The notes: generated by a model not told the origin, from the sequence alone. A DNA stretch of 64,000 nucleotides from Phycisphaerae bacterium (GCA_030429705.1 JAUIES010000001.1:1054001-1118000); one strand, 5' to 3'; shown: positions 26,248 through 38,033, counted from the first letter of the stretch. Made by a program: numbers and translations.

Positions 26248-27090
26248 GTGCCCAAACCACCAACACGCCAACTCAGTGTCGTTCGCTATGCGCAAGGCTG
26301 GGGTTACGCCGCTCGCGAATGGGCTGTCGCGCTCGATCAAGTGCATTGGGGATCAACGGACAATGACTCGGCGACCTGCCTCAAAGGCACAGCGAATGAC
26401 AGGGCAACCGTGTGGCGCAGCACAATCAAACTCGGTCACAGGCCGACTGCAATTGTGCTCAAAGTCGAAACTCTCACCAACTGGCGGGCCGTGGTCGGGT
26501 CATATCTGGGACTGACGAAGGCTCATCGACAATGGCGCGGCTCGCGACGCTTGCGAAACCACGGGATCGCGGCTGCCCGAGGCTGCGCATTGCTTCGAGG
26601 ACGCGACGACTCAGGGCTGTGTGAGGCTTTGGTGCTCGAATATATCGCCGACCAAACCCTTCTCGAACAGTTGGCCCGACCTGATTTATCGATCTCGATG
26701 CAGCACAAGTTGGCGCGAGCGGTTGGTCGATATCTTGCTCGCATGCACCTCAATCATCTCGTGAATCGTGATTCCAAACCGTCGAACCTGATGGTCCAAT
26801 GGAACGACGGCGAACCAAAACTAACGGTGATCGACACCGTCGCAATCTCGCGTGAACGACCAGCAGACCATGATCGCAGTCTCGAACGGATGATGCGAGA
26901 TTTGCTCCTCGAACCGATCGGGTGTGGCTACGCACCTCGACGATCGATCATGATGCGGGCTTTGCGTCAATGTGCTGTCCGCCTCGGGGTGCGATCTCAA
27001 CCGGATTGGTGCAAGGCTCGATGGGAGCGCGTCAGCGCGTTGATCGCTGAGCACGGCGATCCGACGCCGCGCGACAATCCACTTGCATGA
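26248..27090 (+). CDS. WaaP/RIO-like lipopolysaccharide or small-molecule kinase
   Basis: The 280-aa protein has a kinase-like fold. The nucleotide-binding lysine is probably in AIVLKVE (about 73-79), the catalytic loop reads VNRDSKPSNLMVQ with Asp and Asn kept but His replaced by Asn, and the metal-binding Asp is in LTVIDTV. This matches the Kdo/WaaP/InaA group better than PknB kinases, and the neighbouring WaaE-like gene supports an envelope role. GTG at 26248 is favoured since TACAGT (26234-26239) ends 8 nt upstream; a TTG at 26206 overlaps nothing useful. Confidence 0.65.
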   Translation: MPKPPTRQLSVVRYAQGWGYAAREWAVALDQVHWGSTDNDSATCLKGTANDRATVWRSTIKLGHRPTAIVLKVETLTNWRAVVGSYLGLTKAHRQWRGSRRLRNHGIAAARGCALLRGRDDSGLCEALVLEYIADQTLLEQLARPDLSISMQHKLARAVGRYLARMHLNHLVNRDSKPSNLMVQWNDGEPKLTVIDTVAISRERPADHDRSLERMMRDLLLEPIGCGYAPRRSIMMRALRQCAVRLGVRSQPDWCKARWERVSALIAEHGDPTPRDNPLA

Positions 27091-27105
27091 CAAGTTTCTG
27101 TAAGG

Positions 27106-27381
27106 TCAGTCTTCACCGAATCCGTCGGCGACCAACTTCGCGAGCGCTCGCACACACGCTTTCGCATCGACACCAGTCGCAGTCACTTCGAGTTCGGTCC
27201 CTTTCGTGGCGGCGAGCATCATCATTTCCATGATGGATTTGCCGCCGACGCGTTCGTCACCTTTGCTCACCCAGACCTCTGAGGCAAAAGAGGACGCAAG
27301 ATCGACAAACTCCGTCGCAGGTCGCGCGTGAAGACCGAGTCGATTGACAATGGTCACCTTGACGGCCGCGACCTCGCCCAT
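27106..27381 (-). CDS. ptsH: HPr phosphocarrier protein
   Basis: A 91-aa HPr. The active-site histidine is H18 in GLHARPA, and the regulatory serine region reads KSIMEMMML with Ser49. The gene follows ptsN and hpf on the same strand, as in the rpoN-linked nitrogen PTS operon, so it may be an NPr-like regulatory protein and not part of sugar uptake. No enzyme I or sugar permease is in the window. Confidence 0.93.
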   Translation of the reverse strand: MGEVAAVKVTIVNRLGLHARPATEFVDLASSFASEVWVSKGDERVGGKSIMEMMMLAATKGTELEVTATGVDAKACVRALAKLVADGFGED

Positions 27382-27412
27382 TGCATATCCCTCATCCGTA
27401 TCAGAACGCCAA

Positions 27413-27889
27413 TCAGCCGGTCAACAACTGGTCATCTGCTTCCTGCAAGAGCGTGACGACTTCGTCGACTGATGATGCCTGACGAAGAAAACGCCGAAAG
27501 GTGTCTTTGCGAAGGTTTTTGAAGATTGTTTCCATCGCTTGCAAATGATCTTCCGGGCTGTTCTCCGGGCTGAGCAGCAAGAAGATCGAATAGACCGGTT
27601 GCTTGTCGAGTGCGTTGAAGTCAACACCCTTCGGGCTGAGCCCGACCGCTGCGACAAGCCCGGTGAGTGCCGGATGTTTCACATGCGGGACCGCGACGCC
27701 TCGCCCGAATCCGGTCGAACTCATTTTCTCGCGATCCAGAACTTTTTTGATGAGTTCATCACGAATCGACGCGCTCGTCGCACCCGACGCGACGAGGCTG
27801 TCCATCAACTCGGCGATGACATCGTCGCGTTCCTGGGATTGCAGTTCGGGAACGATGGCTTCTTGTTTGACCAGTGTGCTGAGTTTCAT
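27413..27889 (-). CDS. ptsN: PTS EIIA-type protein (PtsN-like)
   Basis: The 158-aa fructose/nitrogen EIIA domain carries the phosphorylatable His69 in VAVPHVKHP. Other family blocks include REKMSSTGFGRGVAVPH and LLLSPENSPEDHLQAM. It lies 31 bp upstream of ptsH and 26 bp downstream of hpf, all on the minus strand. In proteobacteria this protein regulates potassium transport and nitrogen metabolism; targets here are unknown. Confidence 0.9.
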   Translation of the reverse strand: MKLSTLVKQEAIVPELQSQERDDVIAELMDSLVASGATSASIRDELIKKVLDREKMSSTGFGRGVAVPHVKHPALTGLVAAVGLSPKGVDFNALDKQPVYSIFLLLSPENSPEDHLQAMETIFKNLRKDTFRRFLRQASSVDEVVTLLQEADDQLLTG

Positions 27890-27915
27890 TCTTTATCTAA
27901 CTGGGCGTATGCCCC

Positions 27916-28221
27916 TCAAGACCGTTTCGAGGTCTTCAGTTTTTCCTTGAAGTCAGTCAGCTGACGCTGGCTTTTCGAAATCGCTCGATCAACGGTGGCG
28001 TACAGATCGTCTCCCTCACAGTGAGAGACGAACGCTTCGTGTTTTTCGACATCCACCACAAACTCGACGCGATAAATGTGGTTGTGGTCCGGCTTGGAGA
28101 CGGTGCTTGTAATCAACTGTGTCCCGTCAAAGTACCGAAGCAATCGTTCGGCCTTTGACTCAATATAGTTTCGAATCGCATCCGTGATCTCAAACTGTCT
28201 TCCAACAACATCGATGCGCAT
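27916..28221 (-). CDS. hpf: Ribosome hibernation-promoting factor, short form
   Basis: A 101-aa HPF/YfiA protein that binds the 30S decoding centre and stabilises inactive ribosomes. It opens IDVVGRQFEITDAIRNYIE, followed by the VEFVVDVEKHEAFVSH strand and a DLYATVDRAISK helix. It lacks the C-terminal dimerisation domain of long HPF. AGAGGAG precedes the ATG. It is the first gene of the hpf-ptsN-ptsH run, consistent with a stress or starvation unit. Confidence 0.92.
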   Translation of the reverse strand: MRIDVVGRQFEITDAIRNYIESKAERLLRYFDGTQLITSTVSKPDHNHIYRVEFVVDVEKHEAFVSHCEGDDLYATVDRAISKSQRQLTDFKEKLKTSKRS

Positions 28222-28319
28222 GGATTCTCCTCTTCATTCAGAATACCAAAGACGCGTTCATTCACCTGCAACAAAGAGCATATGCCCTTTTGGGTCATAG
28301 GCCCAGTATCGCAACACCA

Positions 28320-29279
28320 CTACACCTCCGGATCATCGGTCCGATCAGGGCTGTCCGCCACCTGAGCTCGTTCATCCGGGATCAGATTCGATTCGGCCGC
28401 AGCAGCAGGCACGACCGCCACAGTCCCTTTTTCCAGTGGCTTGGCAACCACGCCCTGATTCTTCCGATCTGGTGCCAACACGCCGGCTGTCAACACAAAC
28501 CGCAATGCCTGGTCGACGGGAATATCGACCACACGCACATTTTCGCGCTTGAGGTTGATCGTGAACCCAGTAAACGGCGTGGGCGAGGTCGGGATGAATA
28601 CGCTGACCGCGTCGCCTCCGGTCGCATCGTCGACAGCCTGCAACGAGTCACCGGTCAGGAACCCCAAGGTCCATATATCTTTACTCGGGTACTCGACGAG
28701 CACGACCGTGCTGAACGCCATCGCTTTCTCGCCGAGAATCAGCTCCACCACTTGTTTGACATGCGGATAGACCTGCTTGAACCCCGGCACCGCTGCAATG
28801 AGTCGTTCGACGCGCAGGTAAATCTGTCGGCCAAAGAAGTTCCCCAGAAGCAAGCCCGCGAGGTAGATCAACAAGATCGCCAGCAACAACCCAACGAACT
28901 GCAGGTACCACTGCGCACGCCAGAACTCACTCAATCGTTCGCGTCGTAGCGTCCTCGTCATCGCCTCACGACTGGACTCCACCGCTTCATCACGCGCGAC
29001 CGTGTCTTCGGGCAGATTGCCATCTTTGGCGAGCCGAGCACGAATCTGCTGGTCCGTCACAATGAACCACTCAGGCGATTTTTCTTCATCGATGACGCGA
29101 GGCATGACCCACACCGTCACCCCGCGCAGCCCGGCATTGATTGGCTCGGCAACATTCGTCAGGAGAAACATGAATGCCTGGTAGATGATCCACAGCGTCA
29201 CAATGGTCGGCAGCAGGATCGCGAGACCACGCCCGAAGAACAATCGGAAGTCACTATTAAAACTGTGCTGCTTCGGCAT
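28320..29279 (-). CDS. DUF502 family membrane protein
   Basis: The 319-aa protein starts with GRGLAILLPTIVTLWIIYQAFMFL, the characteristic first helix of DUF502 proteins, and has a second membrane region at about 120-150 (FVGLLLAILLIYLAGLLLGNFFG). The conserved core follows: VPGFKQVYPHVKQVVELI, VVLVEYPSKDIWTLGFLTG and FIPTSPTPFTGF. The C-terminal 60 residues are variable. The ATG follows GAGGGAC. Its function is unknown; homologues are widespread in bacteria and plants. Confidence 0.85.
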   Translation of the reverse strand: MPKQHSFNSDFRLFFGRGLAILLPTIVTLWIIYQAFMFLLTNVAEPINAGLRGVTVWVMPRVIDEEKSPEWFIVTDQQIRARLAKDGNLPEDTVARDEAVESSREAMTRTLRRERLSEFWRAQWYLQFVGLLLAILLIYLAGLLLGNFFGRQIYLRVERLIAAVPGFKQVYPHVKQVVELILGEKAMAFSTVVLVEYPSKDIWTLGFLTGDSLQAVDDATGGDAVSVFIPTSPTPFTGFTINLKRENVRVVDIPVDQALRFVLTAGVLAPDRKNQGVVAKPLEKGTVAVVPAAAAESNLIPDERAQVADSPDRTDDPEV

Positions 29280-29346
29280 TGTCCCTCGTGGCCCTTACTT
29301 CAGAATTCTTCGGTGCTGCCAACCGGTTCTTTCGCATCGATCAGCC

Positions 29347-30927
29347 TCACGAATTGCTGTCATCAAAATAGGCATCGGCATCGTTCGGCTGATCATCCAA
29401 AAGTGCTTCAAGATCCAACGCCTGCACATCAAAACCGATTTCAGACTCATCAGTCGGATGCAGGAATCCCTTCCCGCCGCGCTTGCCATTCTCTTTGGCA
29501 GCGATCTCTTCCGCACGACGACGGCTGCGATAAATCAACCTGATCGGTACCTCTTCAAACGGTAACTCTTCACGGATCCTGTTCATCAAGTACCGCTCAT
29601 ACTGATGATCGAACATGCCGGGTCGGTTCACGACAAGAACAATTGTCGGCGGATTGGTGCGGACCTGAGCAGCGTAGTAAATCCGCGCGTGATGCCCGAG
29701 TTTATCCGTGGGTGAACGCCGTTCGAGAATCCCCTGCATCGTTCTGTTCAGTTCGCCTGTCCCGACACGCGTCGAGGCTTGCTGTTGCAGATCAAATGCA
29801 ACTTCGAGCACCCCACCGACATTCAACCCCTCTTTGGCGGACATGAACGCAATGGGTGCGAAACTGAGGCCGCGCAGTTCGCGGCGAATGTACTTCTCGT
29901 AGTCTTCAACATTGATCGGTTTCCCGGTCGGACCCGCTCGTCCCTGAACAAGATCCCACTTGTTCACGACGATCAGAACCGGCTTGATCGACTCGACCAC
30001 GAGTTGAGCGAGTTGTTCATCCACCTGGCTCACATCGGCGGTCGCGTCAATCATGAGCAACACAACCTCAGACCGAGCGATCGCGCGCTTTGATCGATCG
30101 AGCGCGTACCACTCGATCTGATTCTGAAAACTCTTCTTCCGACGCAAGCCGGCGGTATCAATCGCCAAGATACTTCGGCCGTCCAATTCAAACCGCACAT
30201 CAATCGCGTCGCGGGTGGTTCCCGGTATCTCTGACACGATCACGCGATCTTCACCGGCGAGTCGATTGACCAGCGTGCTCTTACCAGCGTTACGCTTACC
30301 CACGATCGCCAAACGAAGGTCGGCTGCCGGCTCTCGAATATCCGTAAACGGCAACAGCGTCCACAGGCGATCAATCAGATCGCGGCGGAAATAGTTGCTC
30401 TTCGATGAACAGATCATCGGTTCGCCGAACCCGAGTCCGGCGGCTTCAAATGCGTGCGCTTCCCACTTGGGCCCATCGACCTTCGTCGCGACCACATGGA
30501 CCGGCACTGTTTCACCGCCCTGGCGTTCGCCGAGCCGCTGCTCGCGAAGCAATTTCGCAATCTCCCAGTCGGCGCTGGTCACACCTGCCTGCGCATCGAC
30601 CGCGAACAGAATCAGATCGGCACCAGAAACCGCAGATGCGATCTGCGATTCGATGTCCTTGGTCAGTGTTGAGAGGTCGGAACCGATCTCGTCATAGCGG
30701 CCATCTTCTGCCACATACACGCCATATCCGCCCGTATCGGTCAATTCAACGGGTTTGGGTCTCTCGCGCCCGTTGGGGCTTGGCAACTCAACCACCACAG
30801 ACACACGATCACGCGTCACACCGGGAGTCGGGTCGACGATCGAGACCCGTTCGCCCGCGAGCATGTTCAATAGTGAACTCTTGCCGACATTCGGCCGACC
30901 AACAATTGCTATCCGTGGAACTGGCAT
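29347..30927 (-). CDS. der: Ribosome biogenesis GTPase Der (EngA)
   Basis: The 526-aa protein has two tandem GTPase domains and a C-terminal KH-like domain. The first has GRPNVGKSS (10-18), DTGG and TKVD; the second has GKRNAGKST (210-218), DTAGL and NKWD. It supports 50S assembly. It is somewhat longer than most Der proteins, with an insert around 130-150 and an acidic C-terminal tail. TAGGAT (30940-30935) ends 7 nt before the ATG with no Shine-Dalgarno, suggesting a leaderless message. Confidence 0.95.
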   Translation of the reverse strand: MPVPRIAIVGRPNVGKSSLLNMLAGERVSIVDPTPGVTRDRVSVVVELPSPNGRERPKPVELTDTGGYGVYVAEDGRYDEIGSDLSTLTKDIESQIASAVSGADLILFAVDAQAGVTSADWEIAKLLREQRLGERQGGETVPVHVVATKVDGPKWEAHAFEAAGLGFGEPMICSSKSNYFRRDLIDRLWTLLPFTDIREPAADLRLAIVGKRNAGKSTLVNRLAGEDRVIVSEIPGTTRDAIDVRFELDGRSILAIDTAGLRRKKSFQNQIEWYALDRSKRAIARSEVVLLMIDATADVSQVDEQLAQLVVESIKPVLIVVNKWDLVQGRAGPTGKPINVEDYEKYIRRELRGLSFAPIAFMSAKEGLNVGGVLEVAFDLQQQASTRVGTGELNRTMQGILERRSPTDKLGHHARIYYAAQVRTNPPTIVLVVNRPGMFDHQYERYLMNRIREELPFEEVPIRLIYRSRRRAEEIAAKENGKRGGKGFLHPTDESEIGFDVQALDLEALLDDQPNDADAYFDDSNS

Positions 30928-31001
30928 ATCAGGGATCCTACGGCGAGGAAAGACCGTGCGAAGGGCAACTCGGCTCAGTCAGGGTCGTATTGTCAAACAA
31001 C

Positions 31002-32387
31002 ATGTCTGGACACCCTTCAGTCAGGTTGTTGCTTTGCCTCGTTCTGACGCTGACCCGCGCCGTCCGGGCGGGTGCCTCTGACCCTGACCCGCCGCAGACG
31101 GACGCAACCCCGATCGCGGTCCTGTCGATTCACCCTGATTATCCGTCACATGCGGACTTGCAGCCGGTCATCAGGGCCATCGGTGATGCCCGCATTGTCG
31201 TGCTTTCGACCGCAACCGAAGGCGACGGAGCAGCCCATTGGGCGCGCACGCGCCTTGCCACGGCGCTGCTCGAACAAGCCGATTTCAGCGTCCTGGCGTT
31301 TGAAGCCGGGTTCTATGACTGCCAGGCGATGAATGCTCAGTTCGCAGCCGGGACCGATGCATCACTCTGCCCGGCGGTCGGCCTTCCGCCACAACTGGCG
31401 CGGTCGGGTTATTTCGAGGCGCTGCACCGATTCGTCTGGAAGAGTTACTTCAAACCTGTACCAGTCGAAGTCTGCGGGTTCGACTATCAGTTCACGGGCA
31501 AACGAACCGATCGACAACTCCCACGCGATCTGCTCGAATACCTCGGCTCAATCGACCCGCATCCACTCACCAAAGATCTCAGGCGAAAGTACCTCACTGT
31601 CCTCGAACGACTGACCGAAGCCAAAGAAAACGGCGACGATGCCGGGCTCGTGCGATCGTGGCAAGAGACACACGAGTTGCAACGCGTTCTTCAAGACAAC
31701 CGCGATGCTCTGATCGAGTCGACCAGCTCGAAGCGATTTCAGATCTGGGACAAAATCCTGGCCGACATGATTCGCTACGCGGAAGAACACCTTGCTTTTG
31801 AGGGTGAGAAGCCATTCCCACTCAATGAATCATCGCGGCAAAAGCACATGGGTGAGCGGCTTGTCTGGATCGCCAACGAGCTGTATCCCGATCGCCGTAT
31901 CATCGTCTTTGCAGGTACGCTGACCGCTTTGAGCGACCCGACGGCTGTGCAGGTCGAACCGAGCAACGCGTTGTTGGAGGGATTCACATCTGCGGGACAA
32001 GCCTGGCGTTCGTCCTTTGGCGATGATCTGTACACCATCGCGTGTACTTCAAAACGAGGCATCTCAGGCTGGATCGACGGACCCGGTTTCCCGATCACTG
32101 ATGCACTGGTCGGTTCGGTCGAGCATCAACTGGCAGCGGCTGGTGATCCGTTCGTGTTCGTGTCCCTTCGTAATATCAGCGACCCGTGGTGGCAACGCCC
32201 GCGACAAAGCACCATGCTGGGGCTCAATCGGCTCCTGGCGTTGCATGAATCGGCTGAACCCGCGCAGCGCGTCCGAGCTGTTTGGCCGAAGCAGGTCGAT
32301 GCCCTCTTGTTCATTGATCAGATGTTCCCCAACCATTGGCAGGCGAAACCACCCGAGGACGCTGTCCATACCGTGAATATCGAATGA
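31002..32387 (+). CDS. Exported erythromycin-esterase-fold protein lacking the catalytic motifs
   Basis: A 461-aa protein with a signal peptide (VRLLLCLVLTLTRAVRAGAS). The layout matches the erythromycin esterase/succinoglycan family: FSVLAFEAGFYDC, then VCGFDYQFTG and an ERLVWIANEL helix. But the family's GExxHG motif reads STATEG (residues 69-74), and the AHNxH motif reads AGTLTAL (304-310). The catalytic Glu and both His are thus missing, so hydrolysis by the known mechanism is unlikely. TATTGT (30988-30993) ends 8 nt before the ATG. The stop overlaps miaA (ATGA). Confidence 0.7.
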   Translation: MSGHPSVRLLLCLVLTLTRAVRAGASDPDPPQTDATPIAVLSIHPDYPSHADLQPVIRAIGDARIVVLSTATEGDGAAHWARTRLATALLEQADFSVLAFEAGFYDCQAMNAQFAAGTDASLCPAVGLPPQLARSGYFEALHRFVWKSYFKPVPVEVCGFDYQFTGKRTDRQLPRDLLEYLGSIDPHPLTKDLRRKYLTVLERLTEAKENGDDAGLVRSWQETHELQRVLQDNRDALIESTSSKRFQIWDKILADMIRYAEEHLAFEGEKPFPLNESSRQKHMGERLVWIANELYPDRRIIVFAGTLTALSDPTAVQVEPSNALLEGFTSAGQAWRSSFGDDLYTIACTSKRGISGWIDGPGFPITDALVGSVEHQLAAAGDPFVFVSLRNISDPWWQRPRQSTMLGLNRLLALHESAEPAQRVRAVWPKQVDALLFIDQMFPNHWQAKPPEDAVHTVNIE

Positions 32388-33328
32388 ACCACCGTGTGCG
32401 CATGCCAATCATCGTTGGTCCGACGGCGGGCGGCAAAACCGCGCTGGCGGTGCGCGTTGCGCACTTGTGCGCCCGCAATCACGGACAACCCGGCGAAGTC
32501 ATCAGTGCGGACTCTGTACAAATCTATCGAGGCCTGGACATCGGATCTGCCAAACCAACCGTTGCTGAACAGGATGGCGTGCCTCACCATCTCATCGATA
32601 TTGTCGAACCGAATCAGCCTTTCACAGTTCATGATTGGCTCCGGGCTGCTGAACGCAAGATCGAGGAGATTCGATCGAAAGGCAACACGCCCATCATCGC
32701 AGGTGGAACCCATCTGTACATCAAGGCTCTCCTCGACGGTCTTTTTGATGGCCCAGAGCAAGACCGCGCCTTGCGTGATTCACTCATGGCGCAGCCGCTC
32801 GCCGATCTGCGAAATCGACTGCAAGAGGTTGATCCGGCCGCCTGTGAACGGATCCACCCGAACGATCGCAGGCGAACAGTCCGGGCGCTCGAGGTGTTTG
32901 AACTGACCGGTACACCGATCTCAGACTTGCAAAAGCAGTGGGATTCTGACCGGCCTCGAAATGATGACCGTCGCGTATTCGGGTTGCGTTGGTCAACCGA
33001 AGCGATTAACAGCCGAATCAACCATCGCGTCCGTGAGATGATGGCTGCCGGGCTTGAAGGCGAAGTAGGGCGCCTGCGACCGAATCTGGGGCCTCAAGCA
33101 GCCGAAGCGTTGGGGTATAAACAGATTATCGCTGTGTTTAATAACCAAACAACACTCGAAAATGCGGTCGAACGGATCAAGATCGACACGCGCCGATTCG
33201 CGAAGAATCAACGGACCTGGCTCAAACGCCTGGCTCTCGACCCGCGATTTTCATGGGTCGACATGGACGACGCAGACTTGCTTGGTTCCGCGCAAGTTAT
33301 TGTTGACAAGTGCCTTATGTTTGAATGA
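32384..33328 (+). CDS. miaA: tRNA dimethylallyltransferase
   Basis: MiaA adds a dimethylallyl group to A37 of tRNAs that read UNN codons. The 314-aa protein has the P-loop GPTAGGKT (12-19), SADSVQIYRGLDIGSAKP, HHLIDIVEP, IIAGGTHLYIKALLDG and the tail ARMKR-like RRFAKNQRTWLKR. The ATG at 32384 overlaps the preceding stop (ATGA), so translation is coupled. miaB or hfq are not adjacent. Confidence 0.95.
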   Translation: MNHRVRMPIIVGPTAGGKTALAVRVAHLCARNHGQPGEVISADSVQIYRGLDIGSAKPTVAEQDGVPHHLIDIVEPNQPFTVHDWLRAAERKIEEIRSKGNTPIIAGGTHLYIKALLDGLFDGPEQDRALRDSLMAQPLADLRNRLQEVDPAACERIHPNDRRRTVRALEVFELTGTPISDLQKQWDSDRPRNDDRRVFGLRWSTEAINSRINHRVREMMAAGLEGEVGRLRPNLGPQAAEALGYKQIIAVFNNQTTLENAVERIKIDTRRFAKNQRTWLKRLALDPRFSWVDMDDADLLGSAQVIVDKCLMFE

Positions 33329-33340
33329 GCGTTCTCCGGT

Positions 33341-33358
33341 TCACGGTATCCACCGTGA
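33341..33358 (+). terminator. Weak hairpin after miaA
   Basis: TCACGGT (33341-33347) and ACCGTGA (33352-33358) form a perfect 7-bp stem with loop ATCC, 13 nt after the miaA stop. There is no T run, so termination would need Rho or be inefficient. Confidence 0.3.
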
Positions 33359-33466
33359 GATCATTGAAGTCAGCCGATCTAGGCATCCGAGAGAATGCTG
33401 AAGACCGGGCACTTGACAACCCGCGTAGGGTGGTCTTCCCTCAAGACCAGACCCGACAGGAGCCAC

Positions 33467-36208
<2,742 letters not shown>

Positions 36209-36277
36209 GTTGTACACAGTCGAACTGACTCAACGCGCAAACTGGCGCAACGGCGCAGGATGCGCTATTGTCTTGCT

Positions 36278-37201
36278 ATGACCGCGTCGAAGAAAATCAC
36301 ATCCCGACGCGCGCCCCGACCAACGCACAAAGTGACGCAGTCGGAAACCGGTGTCGACGCGCGCATCTGGGTTGGCGATTGCCGTGACCTGCTGCCGAAG
36401 ATTCCCGAAGTGCGCGATAGCAAACTCGATCTGGTTTTCGCTGACCCCCCCTTCAACTGGGCCCGGGCCTACGACGAGTGGGATGACAAGATGCACGACG
36501 ACGACTATCTCCAGTTCACCTACGACTGGCTCGACCTGTGCATCAATGGCCTCAAGGCGACGGGTTCGCTCTGGGTGAACATTCCTGACGACTGGGCCGC
36601 CGAAATCGTGATGCACCTCAAGCAGCGTAAACTTTCGATGGTTAACTGGTGCATCTGGCATTACCGATTTGGGCAAAACACGACGGGCCGATTCATCAAC
36701 TCCAAGGTCCATGCGCTCTATTTTTCCAAGCACCCCACCAAGCGCACCTGGAACCCCGAGCCCGTTCTTGAAACCTCGGACCGACGAGCGATCTACGCCG
36801 ACAAACGCACCGAATCGAAACGAGACGGCATGCCCGCAGGCATGCGCGTGCCCATGGATGTGTGGTACGGCAAGAATTTCGGACGCATTCAGGGCAACAA
36901 CCTTGAACGCCGGCACTATCACGACAACCAACTGCCCGAACTCTACCTTGAACGCGTAATCGCTTGTTCATCAAACCCTGGTGACCTTGTGCTCGATCCA
37001 TTTGTCGGTAGCGGCACCACCGGCGTTGTCGCGCACGCGCTCGGCCGACACTTCATGGGGACAGAGTTCAGCGCACAAAACGCGAAGTTCGCAACCGAAC
37101 GAATCAAACTCGGACCGATCCGCGAACTTGGTCAAAGCCAGAGCACATCCACCGCGATCTTTGAACATCGCCGCAAAAGTCAACGCGCACCAACCCGGTG
37201 A
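36278..37201 (+). CDS. Orphan site-specific DNA methyltransferase (N4/N6 type)
   Basis: A 307-aa amino-methyltransferase with motif IV DPPF (56-59) early and the SAM motif DPFVGSGTTG (240-249) late, the beta-class order shared with CcrM. The target-recognition region lies between (about 100-215). No restriction gene is nearby, so it is an orphan. It may mark DNA for replication, repair or gene control, or guard against a restriction system elsewhere. TATTGT (36266-36271) ends 6 nt before the ATG at 36278; an ATG at 36260 is possible. Confidence 0.85.
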   Translation: MTASKKITSRRAPRPTHKVTQSETGVDARIWVGDCRDLLPKIPEVRDSKLDLVFADPPFNWARAYDEWDDKMHDDDYLQFTYDWLDLCINGLKATGSLWVNIPDDWAAEIVMHLKQRKLSMVNWCIWHYRFGQNTTGRFINSKVHALYFSKHPTKRTWNPEPVLETSDRRAIYADKRTESKRDGMPAGMRVPMDVWYGKNFGRIQGNNLERRHYHDNQLPELYLERVIACSSNPGDLVLDPFVGSGTTGVVAHALGRHFMGTEFSAQNAKFATERIKLGPIRELGQSQSTSTAIFEHRRKSQRAPTR

Positions 37202-37221
37202 GCACCTGATTTACAAAAGAA

Positions 37222-37269
37222 CGGTCCGCCCGAGGCACACGCATCAGATGCGTCGACTCGGACGGACCG
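37222..37269 (-). terminator. Two-part hairpin between convergent genes
   Basis: CGGTCCGCCCGAG (37222-37234) pairs with CTCGGACGGACCG (37257-37269), with one mismatch. Inside, ACGCATC (37239-37245) pairs perfectly with GATGCGT (37247-37253). On the minus strand the hairpin is followed by TCTTTTGTAAA, so it best fits termination of the exported-protein gene at 37296-38033. Confidence 0.75.
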
Positions 37270-37295
37270 AGAGAGAAACCGATATGTCCCTTCGC

Positions 37296-38033
37296 TTAGC
37301 GACGACGACGCGTCATGGCCATGCCGCCAAGAGCGAGCAAGGCTGCCGAACCTGGCGCGGGCACGAAGGTCAGGTTGTCGAGCGCGCCCGAACCTGAGAA
37401 GTCAATGTCCAATGAAAGAACTGATGAAGCATCAAAGCCGGCATCTTCTGATGCGGTGGCTGTCGCGCCGCCCTCACCCAACTGGTCGGCCAGCGTGGTG
37501 AGGTCGAGGGTCTGGAACCCGACGGGGTTGATGTTCACTTCGTTGGTCCAGTTGTCAGGCACTTCATAGACGCGGGTCAAGCCGTTGATGTCGGTCAGGG
37601 TCACGGTGGTCGCGGCGCCGCTATCGATGTCGATCAGATCAATCGAGCACAGCCCGACCGCTGCGTTGAAATCGAAAGTGATTACGCCACCGTTCGCTTC
37701 GTCATCGGGTGAATCGAAAATGCCCGGCGTGGTCTGGGTCGATCCCAGTTCCTGCAAGATCAGCACATTGCCAAGGTTGACGAGCAAGTCAATGTCTTCA
37801 GCACCCGAGTTCGGACCCGCGGGGTTCGAGTCAAAGGCCGCTGCACCGTCGTTGCTGCCACTGGTTGAAATCGTGAAGTCGACGAAGTACTCATCACTTG
37901 AGATGTCCTGGCCGTTGACAATCGCCAGGCCGTTGTCATCAAAAGAAAAATCAACGGTTGTCACACCGGCTGTCGCAGCCGACGCAAACAAACCACCCGC
38001 CGCGAGGGCGACGACCAAACTCTTGGAACGCAT
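37296..38033 (-). CDS. PEP-CTERM-like exported protein
   Basis: A 245-aa protein with a signal peptide (SLVVALAAGGLFASAATA), a beta-rich Asp/Thr/Ser-rich body, and a C-terminal sorting signal: VPAPGSAALLALGGMAM followed by TRRRR. Canonical PEP-CTERM signals read PEP; the PAPGS form is typical of Phycisphaerae-like sequences and is probably read by an exosortase or related sorting system. It likely binds sugar or matrix at the surface. AGGAGAG precedes the ATG at 38033. A promoter and a terminator both fit a single-gene unit. Confidence 0.78.
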   Translation of the reverse strand: MRSKSLVVALAAGGLFASAATAGVTTVDFSFDDNGLAIVNGQDISSDEYFVDFTISTSGSNDGAAAFDSNPAGPNSGAEDIDLLVNLGNVLILQELGSTQTTPGIFDSPDDEANGGVITFDFNAAVGLCSIDLIDIDSGAATTVTLTDINGLTRVYEVPDNWTNEVNINPVGFQTLDLTTLADQLGEGGATATASEDAGFDASSVLSLDIDFSGSGALDNLTFVPAPGSAALLALGGMAMTRRRR

